64,000 bases of DNA. Origin: Seonamhaeicola sp. (GTDB lineage: Bacteria > Bacteroidota > Bacteroidia > Flavobacteriales > Flavobacteriaceae). The stretch spans positions 62,001-126,000 of the forward strand of contig NZ_JANQJQ010000015.1 of the NCBI RefSeq assembly GCF_028281565.1, given 5' to 3'. How positions within the stretch are numbered: position 1 is the stretch's first letter; each line of letters starts with the position of its first letter. The notes beneath the pieces are model-generated. The model saw nothing but the letters and a program-made list of their open reading frames with translations, had not been told where the DNA came from and searched no databases. The translations under genes and the position numbers were made by a program. Positions 1 through 9,494 of this stretch are shown here, piece after piece.

Positions 1-912
1 ACGTAGCACATCATGAACCACTGCCCTAACGTCTTCGGGAATTACATAGCCTCGACGCTTAATAAAGGCATAACATTTAGCCGCAGAGGCCAAATTGATA
101 CTTCCTCGAGGTGATGCTCCAAAAGAAATAAGCGGTTTTAAATCGGCAAGTTTATATTTCTCAGGATATCTTGTAGCAAAAATGATATCCAAAATGTATT
201 TTTCAATCTTTTCATCCATATAAACCTCTCTAACAACTTGTTGTGCTGTTAAGATTTGCTTGATGGAAACTACAGGGTTTACTTTTTCAAAAGCCCCTTT
301 CAGATTAGACCTGATAATAAGTTGCTCTTCATCAATTTTAGGATAATCTATAACAGTTTTCAACATAAAACGGTCTACCTGTGCTTCGGGTAACGGATAG
401 GTTCCTTCCTGCTCCACCGGGTTTTGCGTGGCCATTACCAGGAAAGGTTTATCCAAAATAAAGGTTTCGTCTCCAATGGTCACCTGCTTTTCCTGCATAG
501 CCTCCAGTAAGGCCGACTGAACTTTTGCCGGTGCCCTGTTGATCTCATCGGCCAACACAAAATTTGCAAAAATAGGACCTTTCTTTATTGAGAAATCGTT
601 TTCTTTTATGTTATAAATAAGAGTTCCGATAACATCGGCAGGTAATAAGTCCGGAGTAAATTGAATTCTGCTAAAACTACCATCTACTGCCTGTGACAAG
701 GTGTTAATAGCCAGGGTTTTTGCAAGTCCCGGAACACCTTCCAATAAAATATGCCCCTGGCCCAGCAAGCCGATAAGCAAACGTTCTACCATGTGCTTCT
801 GGCCTACAATGACTTTATTCATTTCCAGCATCAGTAAATCAACAAAAGCACTTTCTTTTTCAATCTTCTCGTTAATTGTCTTAATATCAATTGTACCTGT
901 TTCTTCCATCAT
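1..912 (-). CDS. MoxR-family AAA+ ATPase, 3' end cut off by the window edge
   Basis: MoxR ATPases are cytoplasmic AAA+ chaperones thought to help assemble or activate surface or metal-containing complexes, often together with DUF58 and von Willebrand factor proteins. Translating the reverse strand from ATG at 912 gives 304 codons with no stop. Visible motifs are the Walker A loop GVPGLAKT (about residue 60), the Walker B LADEINRAPAKVQ and the sensor motif MATQNPVEQEGTYPLPEAQ. The family is usually about 320 to 335 residues, so only the last few residues are missing. A second in-frame ATG lies one codon inside. The partner genes, if any, lie outside the window. Family assignment is secure; the specific client is unknown. 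Confidence 0.93.
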   Translation of the reverse strand, partial: MMEETGTIDIKTINEKIEKESAFVDLLMLEMNKVIVGQKHMVERLLIGLLGQGHILLEGVPGLAKTLAINTLSQAVDGSFSRIQFTPDLLPADVIGTLIYNIKENDFSIKKGPIFANFVLADEINRAPAKVQSALLEAMQEKQVTIGDETFILDKPFLVMATQNPVEQEGTYPLPEAQVDRFMLKTVIDYPKIDEEQLIIRSNLKGAFEKVNPVVSIKQILTAQQVVREVYMDEKIEKYILDIIFATRYPEKYKLADLKPLISFGASPRGSINLASAAKCYAFIKRRGYVIPEDVRAVVHDVLR

Positions 913-1040
913 TTTTTATTTTTTAAAGCCCGAATATAATAAGCTTCTTTGAGCATTGCAAATTGTTAAAATTTTTACTGAATTCTTGTTAAGAATTGGT
1001 TAAAATATTAAGACAATAGCTGTTAATACGAGGTTAAAAA

Positions 1041-1070
1041 AAAAGCAACGCTAATGGCGTTGCTTTTTTT
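1041..1070 (-). terminator. Intrinsic terminator of the DUF4382 lipoprotein gene
   Basis: A perfect 7-base-pair stem (GCAACGC at 1045-1051 with GCGTTGC at 1057-1063, 5-base loop) is flanked by A and T runs on either side, so it can work in both directions. It lies about 20 bases after the stop codon of the minus-strand gene ending at 1092. Confidence 0.8.
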
Positions 1071-1091
1071 AGTTGATTTATGCATTCGTGC

Positions 1092-2174
1092 TTATTCCAA
1101 AACCAGTGTGGCGTCTACTATTTCATCTTCATCCGGTTCCAGGGTAATGTCAATTTCCTGGGTCACATAACCCTCAGCACTAATAGTTACTTTGTAATCC
1201 CCAGGTGCTACATTCTCAATGAGATATGCTCCATCATCATTGGTTTCCACGCTTGTAGCGTCAGTATCATTAATTGAAACAGTGGCTTTAACTCCTTCAG
1301 CAAGACCTGAGATTGTTCCGCTTATAGAACCGGGTTTTAAAGGCAGAACAATAGGATCCGCAATAGTTGTTATTTCACCATTAACTACTACAACGCCGCT
1401 GGCACTTCCGGGATTATAATCACCTTCTTCATCCGTTGGAGTCGCTATAACTTCATAGGTCCCAGCAGGCACACCCCATAGGGCAAAGACTCCATTTTCA
1501 TCAGTGAAGGCTGTCACTTCATAATCTCCGTCAGGGTCACTCACAAGAACTTTTACCATGGCCGGTACATCCGTTGGAGATACTGTACCTTCAATAATAC
1601 CGGAACTTGCTTCAGCACTGGCATAAAGTACCGGTTTTAAAATAATGTTTCCTGAGTTCCCGGCATGTACTATTGATTTTTCAACATCAAAATCTAAAAT
1701 AAAATCATAAGTGAACCCTTCTTCAATAACCTTATTTATCTTCACCTTTAAACCAGATTGTTGTCCGCTGGGGGTTTTAAGATCAAATTCTTCCAGCTCC
1801 TCATTTTCCCCTTCTATTACAATGGTATTTCCATCACCAAGAACCAATCTCATTTGAGATAGCGTACCGGCAGGAATTGGGAATCTATCCACTAAAACTT
1901 TACTGATGCCCCCCGTAAAATCTAATAAATTAACAATGTCACTTTCAGCTTCTAATGATATCCACCCATCTTCATCATCACTATCATCATCCATTTTAAT
2001 GGTAACATCAACGATCTCTACATTAACCGCATCATAATCTCCCGGGTTATCAACCAAACGCACCGTTATAGTGGGAGCTTCTTTATTCAAGTTTGTAGAT
2101 CCGGGATCATTATCATTACAAGAGATCAAAAAACATAGAAAAAGCAGTGGAAATATTAATTTTAATTTATTCAT
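1092..2174 (-). CDS. DUF4382 lipoprotein with two carboxypeptidase-regulatory-like domains
   Basis: A probable surface or periplasmic lipoprotein of unknown function. A short hydrophobic signal ends in the lipobox FLISC, with Cys19 as the expected lipidated residue. Residues about 33 to 190 match the DUF4382 pattern (TVRLVDNPGDYDAVNVEI, then FPIPAGTLSQMRLVLG and NIILKPVLYA). Two beta-sandwich repeats of the carboxypeptidase regulatory-like type follow, at about 190 to 280 and 283 to 360, each with the typical G.Y.V or GTYEV turn. The protein is strongly acidic, with a run of Asp and Glu near residue 65. It stands alone between a MoxR gene and a divergent SDR. Domain calls are from recognised motifs; no role can be inferred. 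Confidence 0.85.
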   Translation of the reverse strand: MNKLKLIFPLLFLCFLISCNDNDPGSTNLNKEAPTITVRLVDNPGDYDAVNVEIVDVTIKMDDDSDDEDGWISLEAESDIVNLLDFTGGISKVLVDRFPIPAGTLSQMRLVLGDGNTIVIEGENEELEEFDLKTPSGQQSGLKVKINKVIEEGFTYDFILDFDVEKSIVHAGNSGNIILKPVLYASAEASSGIIEGTVSPTDVPAMVKVLVSDPDGDYEVTAFTDENGVFALWGVPAGTYEVIATPTDEEGDYNPGSASGVVVVNGEITTIADPIVLPLKPGSISGTISGLAEGVKATVSINDTDATSVETNDDGAYLIENVAPGDYKVTISAEGYVTQEIDITLEPDEDEIVDATLVLE

Positions 2175-2382
2175 AATAAAAGCTTTTAAATACTTATGCG
2201 AGAGAATCTGCTATTCGGTTTGTTCAAACACTTGCAGGTAAATTTTATGTTAAAGCTTTATCCCCCATTAGAACAAATTTACTATATCATATCAGTTTTA
2301 AGTATTTTTATGTTTCAATTACTTAAAAAAGCGTTTACTTGTTTCCTTTGTCAATAAAATAATATAAACCCTTGAAAGAAAA

Positions 2383-3135
2383 ATGAATAAAACAGCTCTA
2401 ATAACCGGTGCCACCAGTGGTATTGGTTATGCAACAGCCTTTGAATTTGCAAAACATGGCATGGATCTGATACTTTGCGGACGGCGATTAAACCGATTAG
2501 AAGTCATGCAAAAAGATCTTAGTAAGCTAACCAATGTGCATATTTTAAACTTTGATGTAAGACATAAAGAAGCAACATTTAAAGCTGTGGGGTCGCTTCC
2601 TGAGCATTTCAAACGAATTGACATATTAATAAATAATGCCGGTAATGCCCATGGATTAGACCCAATAAACGATGGGAATATTGATGATTGGGATGCCATG
2701 ATAGACATCAATGTAAAAGGGTTATTGTATGTGAGTAAAGCCATTATTCCGGGAATGACCGAACGCAAATCCGGGCACATCATAAATATTGGGTCTTCCG
2801 CGGGAAAAGAAGTTTACCCGAAAGGCAACGTTTACTGCGGTAGCAAACATGCTGTTTTAGCCATTACCGAAGGTATGCGAATAGACTTAAACCCTTACGG
2901 TATTAAAGTAGGCGCTATAAATCCCGGCCTTGTGGAAACCGAATTTTCTAAAGTCAGGTTTAAGGGTGATAAAATTGCCGATACGGTTTATCAAGGTTAT
3001 AAAGCTTTACAAGCTGAAGACGTGGCCGAAGTCATTTATTTTGCCGTGTCCAGACCACCCCATGTAAATATTGCTGATGTTTTAATGTTTTGTACGGCCC
3101 AGGCCAATAGTACTATTGTGAAGAAGGAATTATGA
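2383..3135 (+). CDS. Short-chain dehydrogenase/reductase (YdfG-like)
   Basis: A classical NAD(P)-dependent SDR of 250 residues, cytoplasmic. The N-terminal TGATSGIG nucleotide-binding loop (residues 8-15), NNAG at about 85, a catalytic Ser in INIGSSAG and the YxxxK pair in YCGSKH are all present, so it should be active. The sequence resembles the YdfG group, which oxidises serine and 3-hydroxy acids, but the substrate cannot be fixed by reading. The gene ends in ATGA, overlapping the start of the HD-hydrolase gene by four bases, which suggests co-translation. Confidence 0.9.
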   Translation: MNKTALITGATSGIGYATAFEFAKHGMDLILCGRRLNRLEVMQKDLSKLTNVHILNFDVRHKEATFKAVGSLPEHFKRIDILINNAGNAHGLDPINDGNIDDWDAMIDINVKGLLYVSKAIIPGMTERKSGHIINIGSSAGKEVYPKGNVYCGSKHAVLAITEGMRIDLNPYGIKVGAINPGLVETEFSKVRFKGDKIADTVYQGYKALQAEDVAEVIYFAVSRPPHVNIADVLMFCTAQANSTIVKKEL

Positions 3136-3761
3136 CTGAAGAATTAAAAAACGAATGGTCACAACTTGTATCAAAATATAGTGCTCAACAGACAATAGCA
3201 GACGAATTGTGGCATGAAATCAAAGCGCAATACACTAAAAAAAACCGGTACTACCATAACCTGTCGCATATAAATACCCTCCTTGTTCAAGCAAAAAAAT
3301 TAAAAGAAACAATTGTAAACTATGACAATCTTTTATTCGCAATCTGGTATCATGATATTATTTACAATTCGAAAAAACAGGATAACGAAGAAAAAAGTGC
3401 TGTTTTTGCCAAAAAACGACTAAAATCACTAGAAATTGATGAAAAAATGGCCCATCTGATTCAAAAACTGATCCTTTCAACCAAAAATCATCAAATAATT
3501 CTAGGTGAAAATGATGACAATGCCTACTTTTTAGATATGGACATGTCAATTTTAGGAGCTGAATGGCCTACCTATCTCAAGTATTTGAAAAGTATTAGAA
3601 AAGAATACGCCATTTTCCCTAATTTTATGTACAAAAAAGGGAGAAAAAAAGCGCTTAATCACTTTTTAGATCGTAAAACCATTTTTTTTACCAAACCCTT
3701 TCAGGCTAAATTTGAAAGCCAAGCCAGAGAAAACATAAATAGAGAAATTGACTTATTATAA
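3132..3761 (+). CDS. Predicted HD-superfamily metal-dependent phosphohydrolase
   Basis: A 209-residue cytoplasmic protein of the small HD-type hydrolase family common in Bacteroidota and Proteobacteria. The pattern includes YHNLSHI (about residue 40), WYHDIIYN with the HD pair at about 74-75, and a downstream DMDMSILGA giving a further metal-ligand Asp. These are the usual metal-binding residues. The substrate is not known for this family. It overlaps the upstream SDR by four bases and is followed after 30 bases by an AlbA_2 gene, so the three may form one transcript ended by the hairpin near 5060. Confidence 0.8.
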   Translation: MTEELKNEWSQLVSKYSAQQTIADELWHEIKAQYTKKNRYYHNLSHINTLLVQAKKLKETIVNYDNLLFAIWYHDIIYNSKKQDNEEKSAVFAKKRLKSLEIDEKMAHLIQKLILSTKNHQIILGENDDNAYFLDMDMSILGAEWPTYLKYLKSIRKEYAIFPNFMYKKGRKKALNHFLDRKTIFFTKPFQAKFESQARENINREIDLL

Positions 3762-3791
3762 TAATTGAACTTTTGCCCTAACCGAAAAGCC

Positions 3792-4925
3792 ATGATTAAC
3801 AAACGCCTGCTTATTAAACATCTTTTGGCTCATAATGATGAGAATAGTTTTTATGATAAGAAGCGTAAAGTAGACATAAGTCATAAAGAGGGTAAGGCTA
3901 AGTTTTTAAAACATATTTGTGCACTTTCAAATAGCAACCCAAAGAATAATTCTTATATAGTCATTGGTGTTGAAGATGAAGACAATAACATTATTGGTGT
4001 TGACTTTTTTGACGACAGTAAGATCCAAAACCTTATCAATGCTTATTTAACGAGTCCGCCCATAGTTCAGTATGAAAACATTCCGTTTCCGCATTTACCG
4101 GATGATAAAGTAGTTGGTTTGGTGACCATTCGCCCTACGGGAACCTTAACTTCTCTTAGAAAAAACATCTGGAAATATTACGGCGGCTCGGTGTTTTTCA
4201 GAGATGGTAGCATGAGTATGCCCAAAGTATTTGACATTGAAATAAAAGATGTAAACTCTAAAATTGTTGAGGCCATTGAAAACAATGCCCAAAACAATAT
4301 TGAACATACGCTTAACGGGGTTTTCGATTTTATGAATAAGCGTAAAGACTTTAATGCCCAATACAAAGTGTTTAAAGAGTATTTTGTATTGTGTTGGTCC
4401 GGTCAAAAAAAGGTTATTAAAGATGACGTTTACTATTCAAGAGTTGACATTGAACTCATTAATGAACAGGTACGGTTATTTTTTTCTGCCTTAGATGAAG
4501 TTTCCATTACCTTTAATGATGACAACTTTAAGATCATTGAATATGTGAATCTCGGACTTCATAACAACAATAAGTATTACAAATTAGAAGAAACCATTAT
4601 TGAGTTTGAAGATAATGCCAATTATAATATTGACACCAAACTTCTATTTGAGCCGCCCCAATTTGACAAAAAAATACTCCATCACATTTACAACACCAAT
4701 AACGCCATACTTGAAAAGCTTAAAAAGGGGTTGACACTTACGAAACATGAAGAATTAGATTTAAGAAATTTATCGGCCACCTACTTAATTTGTTACCTCA
4801 ACTTGTTTCATGAGGCCATAAACAAACTCAAAGAAGCTAAACCTTATTTAAAGGCTCATAGTGACGACGTATACCAACTTTACAAAGAGTCTATGCGGAT
4901 TTTAAGGAAAGTAAAATACAGTTAA
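3792..4925 (+). CDS. AlbA_2 (Schlafen-like) putative DNA-binding protein
   Basis: I place the start at ATG 3792; a TTG 27 bases upstream is open but less likely. The first 130 or so residues fit the AlbA_2 domain found in transcriptional regulators and Schlafen-like proteins: an acidic first strand, LKHICALSNSNPKNNSYIVIGVED and a later VGLVTIRPTGT segment. The remaining 240 residues are mostly polar and helical and match nothing I recognise. There is no clear helix-turn-helix or nuclease motif in the C-terminal part. AlbA_2 proteins are sometimes linked to defence or stress responses, but the neighbours here are metabolic. A terminator hairpin follows. Confidence 0.75.
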   Translation: MINKRLLIKHLLAHNDENSFYDKKRKVDISHKEGKAKFLKHICALSNSNPKNNSYIVIGVEDEDNNIIGVDFFDDSKIQNLINAYLTSPPIVQYENIPFPHLPDDKVVGLVTIRPTGTLTSLRKNIWKYYGGSVFFRDGSMSMPKVFDIEIKDVNSKIVEAIENNAQNNIEHTLNGVFDFMNKRKDFNAQYKVFKEYFVLCWSGQKKVIKDDVYYSRVDIELINEQVRLFFSALDEVSITFNDDNFKIIEYVNLGLHNNNKYYKLEETIIEFEDNANYNIDTKLLFEPPQFDKKILHHIYNTNNAILEKLKKGLTLTKHEELDLRNLSATYLICYLNLFHEAINKLKEAKPYLKAHSDDVYQLYKESMRILRKVKYS

Positions 4926-5022
4926 ACTAATGGCTATTATTTAACCTTAACTTAACGTTAAAATTTTGAAGTCATACAAAATAGTACGACTTTTGTGTCG
5001 CTATTAATCTTTTTAAGATATG

Positions 5023-5066
5023 ACCTTGTTTCTCCCGATAAATTCGGCCTTGAGACAAGGTTTTTT
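5023..5066 (+). terminator. Intrinsic terminator after the AlbA_2 gene
   Basis: ACCTTGTTTC (5023-5032) pairs with GAGACAAGGT (5052-5061) with one G-U pair. The loop contains a smaller CCGA/TCGG stem, and a run of six T follows at 5061-5066. It ends the plus-strand cluster just before the convergent DUF1501 gene. Confidence 0.75.
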
Positions 5067-5070
5067 CTTT

Positions 5071-6261
5071 TTATATAAAGTTTAATTGCTTAAACGATTT
5101 GTTTAAAATCTTCTTGTCATTTACTTCCAGCCATTTGTTTAAAACCGTGGCATAGATGGTTCTAAAGTCTATTTCAAATTTTAAATCGCCATTGCCGTCC
5201 AAATCACTTAAGTTGGCCATTTTATTGTAAAGCCCCGGTTTCCTTAATTGGTTGCCGATTATAAACAGATTATTTGCCGTTCCGTGGTCCGTACCAACAC
5301 TGGCATTTTGTTTTACTCTTCGTCCAAACTCCGAAAAAGTCAAAATCAGTGTATCATCAAAGGTCCCTCCGGCTTTTAGATCCTGAACAAAAGTTTCGAT
5401 CCCTTCGGCATATTGACTTAACAAACGCTTTTGAGTTGGTAACTGGTTTACGTGTGTATCAAAACCATTTAAAGAAGCATAATACACTTTTGTTTCCAGG
5501 TGAGAATTAATGAACTGCGCCGTGGTCTTTAATTGTTTGCCAAACTTATTCTTTGGATATTCTTTTTTGGCCGAAACCGTTTTACTGGTTTCATAAATGT
5601 ATTTAGCAGACGAATGTGCCTCAATCATAGACTTATACAAATAACCCAAATTGTGTTCGCTTAAATGTGTATCGTTTTTATGGCCCTGTAAGTTTTTGAA
5701 ATAGGGGTCTCTGGATAGGTTAAATAATGATTTGGCATCCTGGGTGGCAATGGCATTTTTTGTTTCACCCTTCATAGCCAATGATAAACTTTCATTTATT
5801 TCAATAGCAGTATAAGGCGCATCTCCATAGTTATCTATATAGCGTCCAATCCATCCGCTTTGTGAATACTCATCAGAATCTACCGCCGTTTGCCATATAT
5901 CCATCGATCTGAAATGTGAACGATTTGGATTTGGATATCCAACATTATTAATAATAGTTAAAAGTCCTTTGTCATATAAACGATTTAAAGGTGCTAAACT
6001 GGGATGTAAACCTATCTCATCAGTGAGCTTTAAAACATCCCCTTTGGCAATGCTTAAAGAAGGACGCTCCTTATAATACAGATCATTCTCAAAAGGCACT
6101 ACAGTATTTAAACCGTCATTACCTCCGGATAATTGAATAATTACCAAACGCTTATAACCTAAACTACTGCTGGCAACATTTTCAAAAGCTTTTACAAAGC
6201 TTGGCACAAAAAATAAGCTACTAGCCAGCGACGACTGTTTTAAAAATTTTCTTCTGTCCAT
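5071..6261 (-). CDS. DUF1501 family protein with a Tat-type signal
   Basis: A 396-residue DUF1501 protein (distantly related to the sulfatase/alkaline phosphatase fold), probably exported folded. The N-terminus MDRRKFLKQSSLASSLFFVP is a twin-arginine signal. Conserved blocks are VIIQLSGGNDGLNTVVP near residue 43, NGFDTHVNQ, TFSEFGRRVKQNAS and GTDHGTANNLFI, which would supply metal-binding Asp and His residues. I chose ATG 6261 over an in-frame GTG at 6270 because it gives the standard signal start and leaves two bases after the upstream stop. It follows the DUF1800 gene directly; this pair is conserved in Bacteroidota and Planctomycetes but has no established function. Confidence 0.88.
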   Translation of the reverse strand: MDRRKFLKQSSLASSLFFVPSFVKAFENVASSSLGYKRLVIIQLSGGNDGLNTVVPFENDLYYKERPSLSIAKGDVLKLTDEIGLHPSLAPLNRLYDKGLLTIINNVGYPNPNRSHFRSMDIWQTAVDSDEYSQSGWIGRYIDNYGDAPYTAIEINESLSLAMKGETKNAIATQDAKSLFNLSRDPYFKNLQGHKNDTHLSEHNLGYLYKSMIEAHSSAKYIYETSKTVSAKKEYPKNKFGKQLKTTAQFINSHLETKVYYASLNGFDTHVNQLPTQKRLLSQYAEGIETFVQDLKAGGTFDDTLILTFSEFGRRVKQNASVGTDHGTANNLFIIGNQLRKPGLYNKMANLSDLDGNGDLKFEIDFRTIYATVLNKWLEVNDKKILNKSFKQLNFI

Positions 6262-6263
6262 AA

Positions 6264-7643
6264 TTAACACATTTGATATTCCGGTAACGACATGAGTTGT
6301 ACACAGTATTCCTGTTTTGATACTTTTTCCAAAGAATTTAAATACGCCTGGGCATTAGGCGATATATTACAAGCCAGAATGTGATTGTCTAACTCATTCA
6401 TAGCAACATTTTTGAACTGCTTTTCAAAATAACCCCAGTTGTTTTCCACATTAAACCATTTGCCGTAATTCTTTTTAAAGAACTGTTTTCTTTCTTTTAT
6501 TCTAGCATCTGTTTGCCCTTTTTTGGATTTTGAAATATAGGAGCTGTTCAACAACAAAGACGGTAATTTTAACCTCAGTGCTATCGTATTGCTGTCAATC
6601 CAGTTTTGTCCGCCTTTCCATCCGGCAACATTTGGAGGATCCAACAGTATTTGCCCCATTAACCGTTGCAAATACATTAATTGTTTTTGGTTTTTAAACT
6701 CGGTGGGTACGAGTGTTTTAATACCAACTAAAAACTCTATAGGGGATTTGATCTTTGTACCTATATTTTCTTCGTTATAAAACCAATCCGAAAGGCACAC
6801 AAAGCGCATTAATTTTTCAATATTGTAATCTTTATAGAATGCATCGGTCATAGCTTCTACATGAGCTTTATTAATGGTATCATTCACAAAGTAGCGATAT
6901 ACTTTTTCACTGATGTATTGGGCACATCGTCTTTTTTCCAGTATGATATCTATAATATCTTCGCCGTTAAAGTTTCCGGATTTTCCAAAAAAAGTTTTTG
7001 TACCTTCATGATGCACGCGTCTTCTAAAAACAAAATCGCCTTGCATATTGTGACTATATCCTGTAAAGGCTTTGGCGCTTTCTTTAATGTCCTGTTCTGT
7101 ATAATTCCCAACACCAAGGGTAAACAATTCCATTAATTCACGAGCAAAATTTTCGTTGGGTTTTTGCTTTTTATTTTGCTTGGTGTTTAAATATTTGGTC
7201 ATGGCCGCCTGTTTGGATATAGCAACTACAAAGGCTCTAAAATTTCCCAAAGCATGTTGACGCAATGTATTGTGAAAGTTTTGAGTGTAAACATAGTTAT
7301 TGTCTTCACATACAAAATGATTGGCCCAGAACAAGGTCATTTTTTCTCTTAAAAGCTCTGTTGGATTCGTTAATCTTTCAATCCAGGCTCTGTTAAGTTT
7401 TTGGGTGGATTCCCTACTTAATTTTTGGATATCCCTGATATTGTCTTTGGCCATCATATAAGAAGTTCCCATCAAACTTTTTAGTTCGGTAGTATCTAGC
7501 TCAAGGGGAGTTACATTTTTTGAAGCCTTAAAAAGGTTAGCCACAACCTCTTTTCTTTTCATTTTTGACAACTTATCGAGCTCATTTGGTAATATCCCAA
7601 AACCGACGCGTCTATACAAATGCTGAATATGTTTGCGCTTCAT
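6264..7643 (-). CDS. DUF1800 family protein
   Basis: A 459-residue DUF1800 protein, first gene of a two-gene minus-strand operon with DUF1501. Recognisable blocks are HLYRRVGFGILPNEL at the start, FWANHFVCED, NENFARELMELFTLGVGNYTEQD, the ARAFTG-like AKAFTGYSH and DPPNVAGWKGGQNWIDS. No cleavable signal is obvious at the N-terminus, unlike its partner. The family is described only as a domain of unknown function in exported or membrane-associated proteins; the tight pairing with DUF1501 suggests they act together. Confidence 0.87.
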   Translation of the reverse strand: MKRKHIQHLYRRVGFGILPNELDKLSKMKRKEVVANLFKASKNVTPLELDTTELKSLMGTSYMMAKDNIRDIQKLSRESTQKLNRAWIERLTNPTELLREKMTLFWANHFVCEDNNYVYTQNFHNTLRQHALGNFRAFVVAISKQAAMTKYLNTKQNKKQKPNENFARELMELFTLGVGNYTEQDIKESAKAFTGYSHNMQGDFVFRRRVHHEGTKTFFGKSGNFNGEDIIDIILEKRRCAQYISEKVYRYFVNDTINKAHVEAMTDAFYKDYNIEKLMRFVCLSDWFYNEENIGTKIKSPIEFLVGIKTLVPTEFKNQKQLMYLQRLMGQILLDPPNVAGWKGGQNWIDSNTIALRLKLPSLLLNSSYISKSKKGQTDARIKERKQFFKKNYGKWFNVENNWGYFEKQFKNVAMNELDNHILACNISPNAQAYLNSLEKVSKQEYCVQLMSLPEYQMC

Positions 7644-7732
7644 ATTAAAAAGTTTTATAACCCTTTAGACCGCAATGAGTTAAAAAGGTTTAATCTGTAT
7701 GAAAGTACAAAAAAGTCTTGTTTCCTGACAAA

Positions 7733-9286
7733 TCACAAATCAAACTTTATACCTTGAGCCAAAGGTAACTCCGTTGTATAGTTAATGGTATTGGTTTGTC
7801 TGCGCATATAAATTTTCCAGGCATCAGAACCTGATTCGCGTCCACCACCAGTTTCTTTTTCTCCACCAAAGGCACCGCCAATTTCAGCTCCGGAAGTACC
7901 AATATTGACGTTAGCAATACCACAATCACTCCCTGCATGTGATAAGAAGCGTTCTGCTTCACGAAGGTTATTGGTCATTATAGCAGAGCTTAAACCTTGC
8001 ACCACACTATTCTGAATCGCTATGGCATTTTCAACATCCCCGGAATATGTCAATAAATATAAAATAGGTGCAAAAGTTTCATGTTGTACAATTTTAAAGT
8101 GACCCTCCGCTTCCGCAATGGCAGGTTGCACATAACACCCGCTTTCATAACCTTCACCTGAAAGCACACCGCCTTCAACCACAATATTACCGCCTTCTTT
8201 AACAACTTCTTCCAATGCCCTATTATACATATGCACCGCATCAGTATCAATTAAAGGCCCAACGTGGTTGGTTTCGTCTAACGGATTTCCAATTTTCAGT
8301 TGTTTATAGGCATCCGCAATGGCTTGCTTTACTTTGTCATAAATGCTTTCATGAATGATCAATCGGCGCGTGCTGGTACAACGTTGGCCGGCAGTTCCAA
8401 CAGCGCCAAAAACAGCTCCTATAACAGTCATTTTGATGTCTGCATCAGGTGTTACAATAATGGCATTGTTGCCCCCTAATTCTAATAATGACCTGCCTAA
8501 CCGCGCTGCTACCTCCTGAGCAACTATTTTACCCATTCTGGTAGAACCTGTTGCCGAAACTAAAGGAATTCTTGTGTCTTTGGTCATAAACTCACCTACC
8601 TTATAATCGCCATTGATTAAACATGAAATGCCCTCGGGCAGATCATGCTCTTTTAAAACCTCAGCTATAATATTTTGACACGCAATTCCACAAAGTGGTG
8701 TTTTTTCACTTGGTTTCCAAACACAAACATCACCACAGACCCAGGCCAAAGCTGTATTCCAGGACCAAACCGCTACCGGAAAATTAAAGGCCGAAATAAT
8801 CCCAACAACTCCTAACGGATGGTATTGTTCATACATACGATGCCCGGGTCTTTCCGAGTGCATAGTCAAGCCGTGAAGCTGGCGGGATAACCCAACGGCA
8901 AAATCACAGATATCAATCATTTCCTGTACTTCACCCAGTCCTTCCTGATAGCTTTTCCCCATTTCATAAGAGACCAATTTGCCAAGGGCTTCTTTTTTTT
9001 CACGTAGCTTTTCTCCAAACTGTCTCACAATCTCACCGCGTTGAGGTGCCGGCATCATGCGCCATGTTTTAAAACCGGAAGTGGCCGCTTCCATCACTGT
9101 TTCATAATCAGCTTTAGTAGTGGCTTTTACACTTCCTATTAATCTACCATCAACCGGTGAAAAACTTTCAATAATTGTTCCGTTAGAAAAATAAGTTGAC
9201 CCTGTAGAAGTTCCGTCATTAACTGTTTTTATACCTAATTCATTTAAAGCTTTATCTATGCCAAAATCTGTTGCAACACTGTTCAT
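7733..9286 (-). CDS. ALDH7-type aldehyde dehydrogenase (aminoadipate semialdehyde dehydrogenase-like)
   Basis: A 517-residue NAD-dependent aldehyde dehydrogenase of the antiquitin (ALDH7) group, which oxidises alpha-aminoadipate semialdehyde / piperideine-6-carboxylate in lysine breakdown. The active-site Glu269 lies in LLELGGNN and the catalytic Cys303 in GTAGQRCTSTRRL. The cofactor-binding segment ISAFNFPVAVWSWN (about residue 165) and the C-terminal GGEKETGGGRESGSDAWK, typical of this group, are present. It is flanked by untranslated spacers on both sides, so it is probably a single-gene transcript. The enzyme class is secure; lysine catabolism is the best guess from family resemblance only. 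Confidence 0.9.
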   Translation of the reverse strand: MNSVATDFGIDKALNELGIKTVNDGTSTGSTYFSNGTIIESFSPVDGRLIGSVKATTKADYETVMEAATSGFKTWRMMPAPQRGEIVRQFGEKLREKKEALGKLVSYEMGKSYQEGLGEVQEMIDICDFAVGLSRQLHGLTMHSERPGHRMYEQYHPLGVVGIISAFNFPVAVWSWNTALAWVCGDVCVWKPSEKTPLCGIACQNIIAEVLKEHDLPEGISCLINGDYKVGEFMTKDTRIPLVSATGSTRMGKIVAQEVAARLGRSLLELGGNNAIIVTPDADIKMTVIGAVFGAVGTAGQRCTSTRRLIIHESIYDKVKQAIADAYKQLKIGNPLDETNHVGPLIDTDAVHMYNRALEEVVKEGGNIVVEGGVLSGEGYESGCYVQPAIAEAEGHFKIVQHETFAPILYLLTYSGDVENAIAIQNSVVQGLSSAIMTNNLREAERFLSHAGSDCGIANVNIGTSGAEIGGAFGGEKETGGGRESGSDAWKIYMRRQTNTINYTTELPLAQGIKFDL

Positions 9287-9494
9287 GTTTTATGGATTTA
9301 TTATTTATATTAAAATTGTTTGTGAATATAATAATAAAAAGTCGATTTTGTTAAAATTTTTCAATTATGAAGTTCCATAAGAATAAAGAAAAATCTCATG
9401 CAGACATTAGACCTGTTTAAACTCAAAACACTGCATTAGTGTTTCGTATCACAATGAATGGTTAAAGGCAAATTGTACGTGCTAATTTTTAGAA

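Noticed and set aside
701-952. 83-codon open frame on the plus strand
   Set aside because: Antisense to the start of the MoxR ATPase gene, no recognisable protein features.
3792-4925. Defence island suggested by the Schlafen-like AlbA_2 protein
   Set aside because: Neighbours are an SDR, an HD hydrolase and DUF1501; no nuclease, methylase, toxin or mobile gene is near.
4960-5066. Small RNA ending in the hairpin at 5023-5066
   Set aside because: There is a small CGAC/GTCG stem upstream but no TAnnTTTG box at the right place; the hairpin is better explained as the terminator of the AlbA_2 gene.
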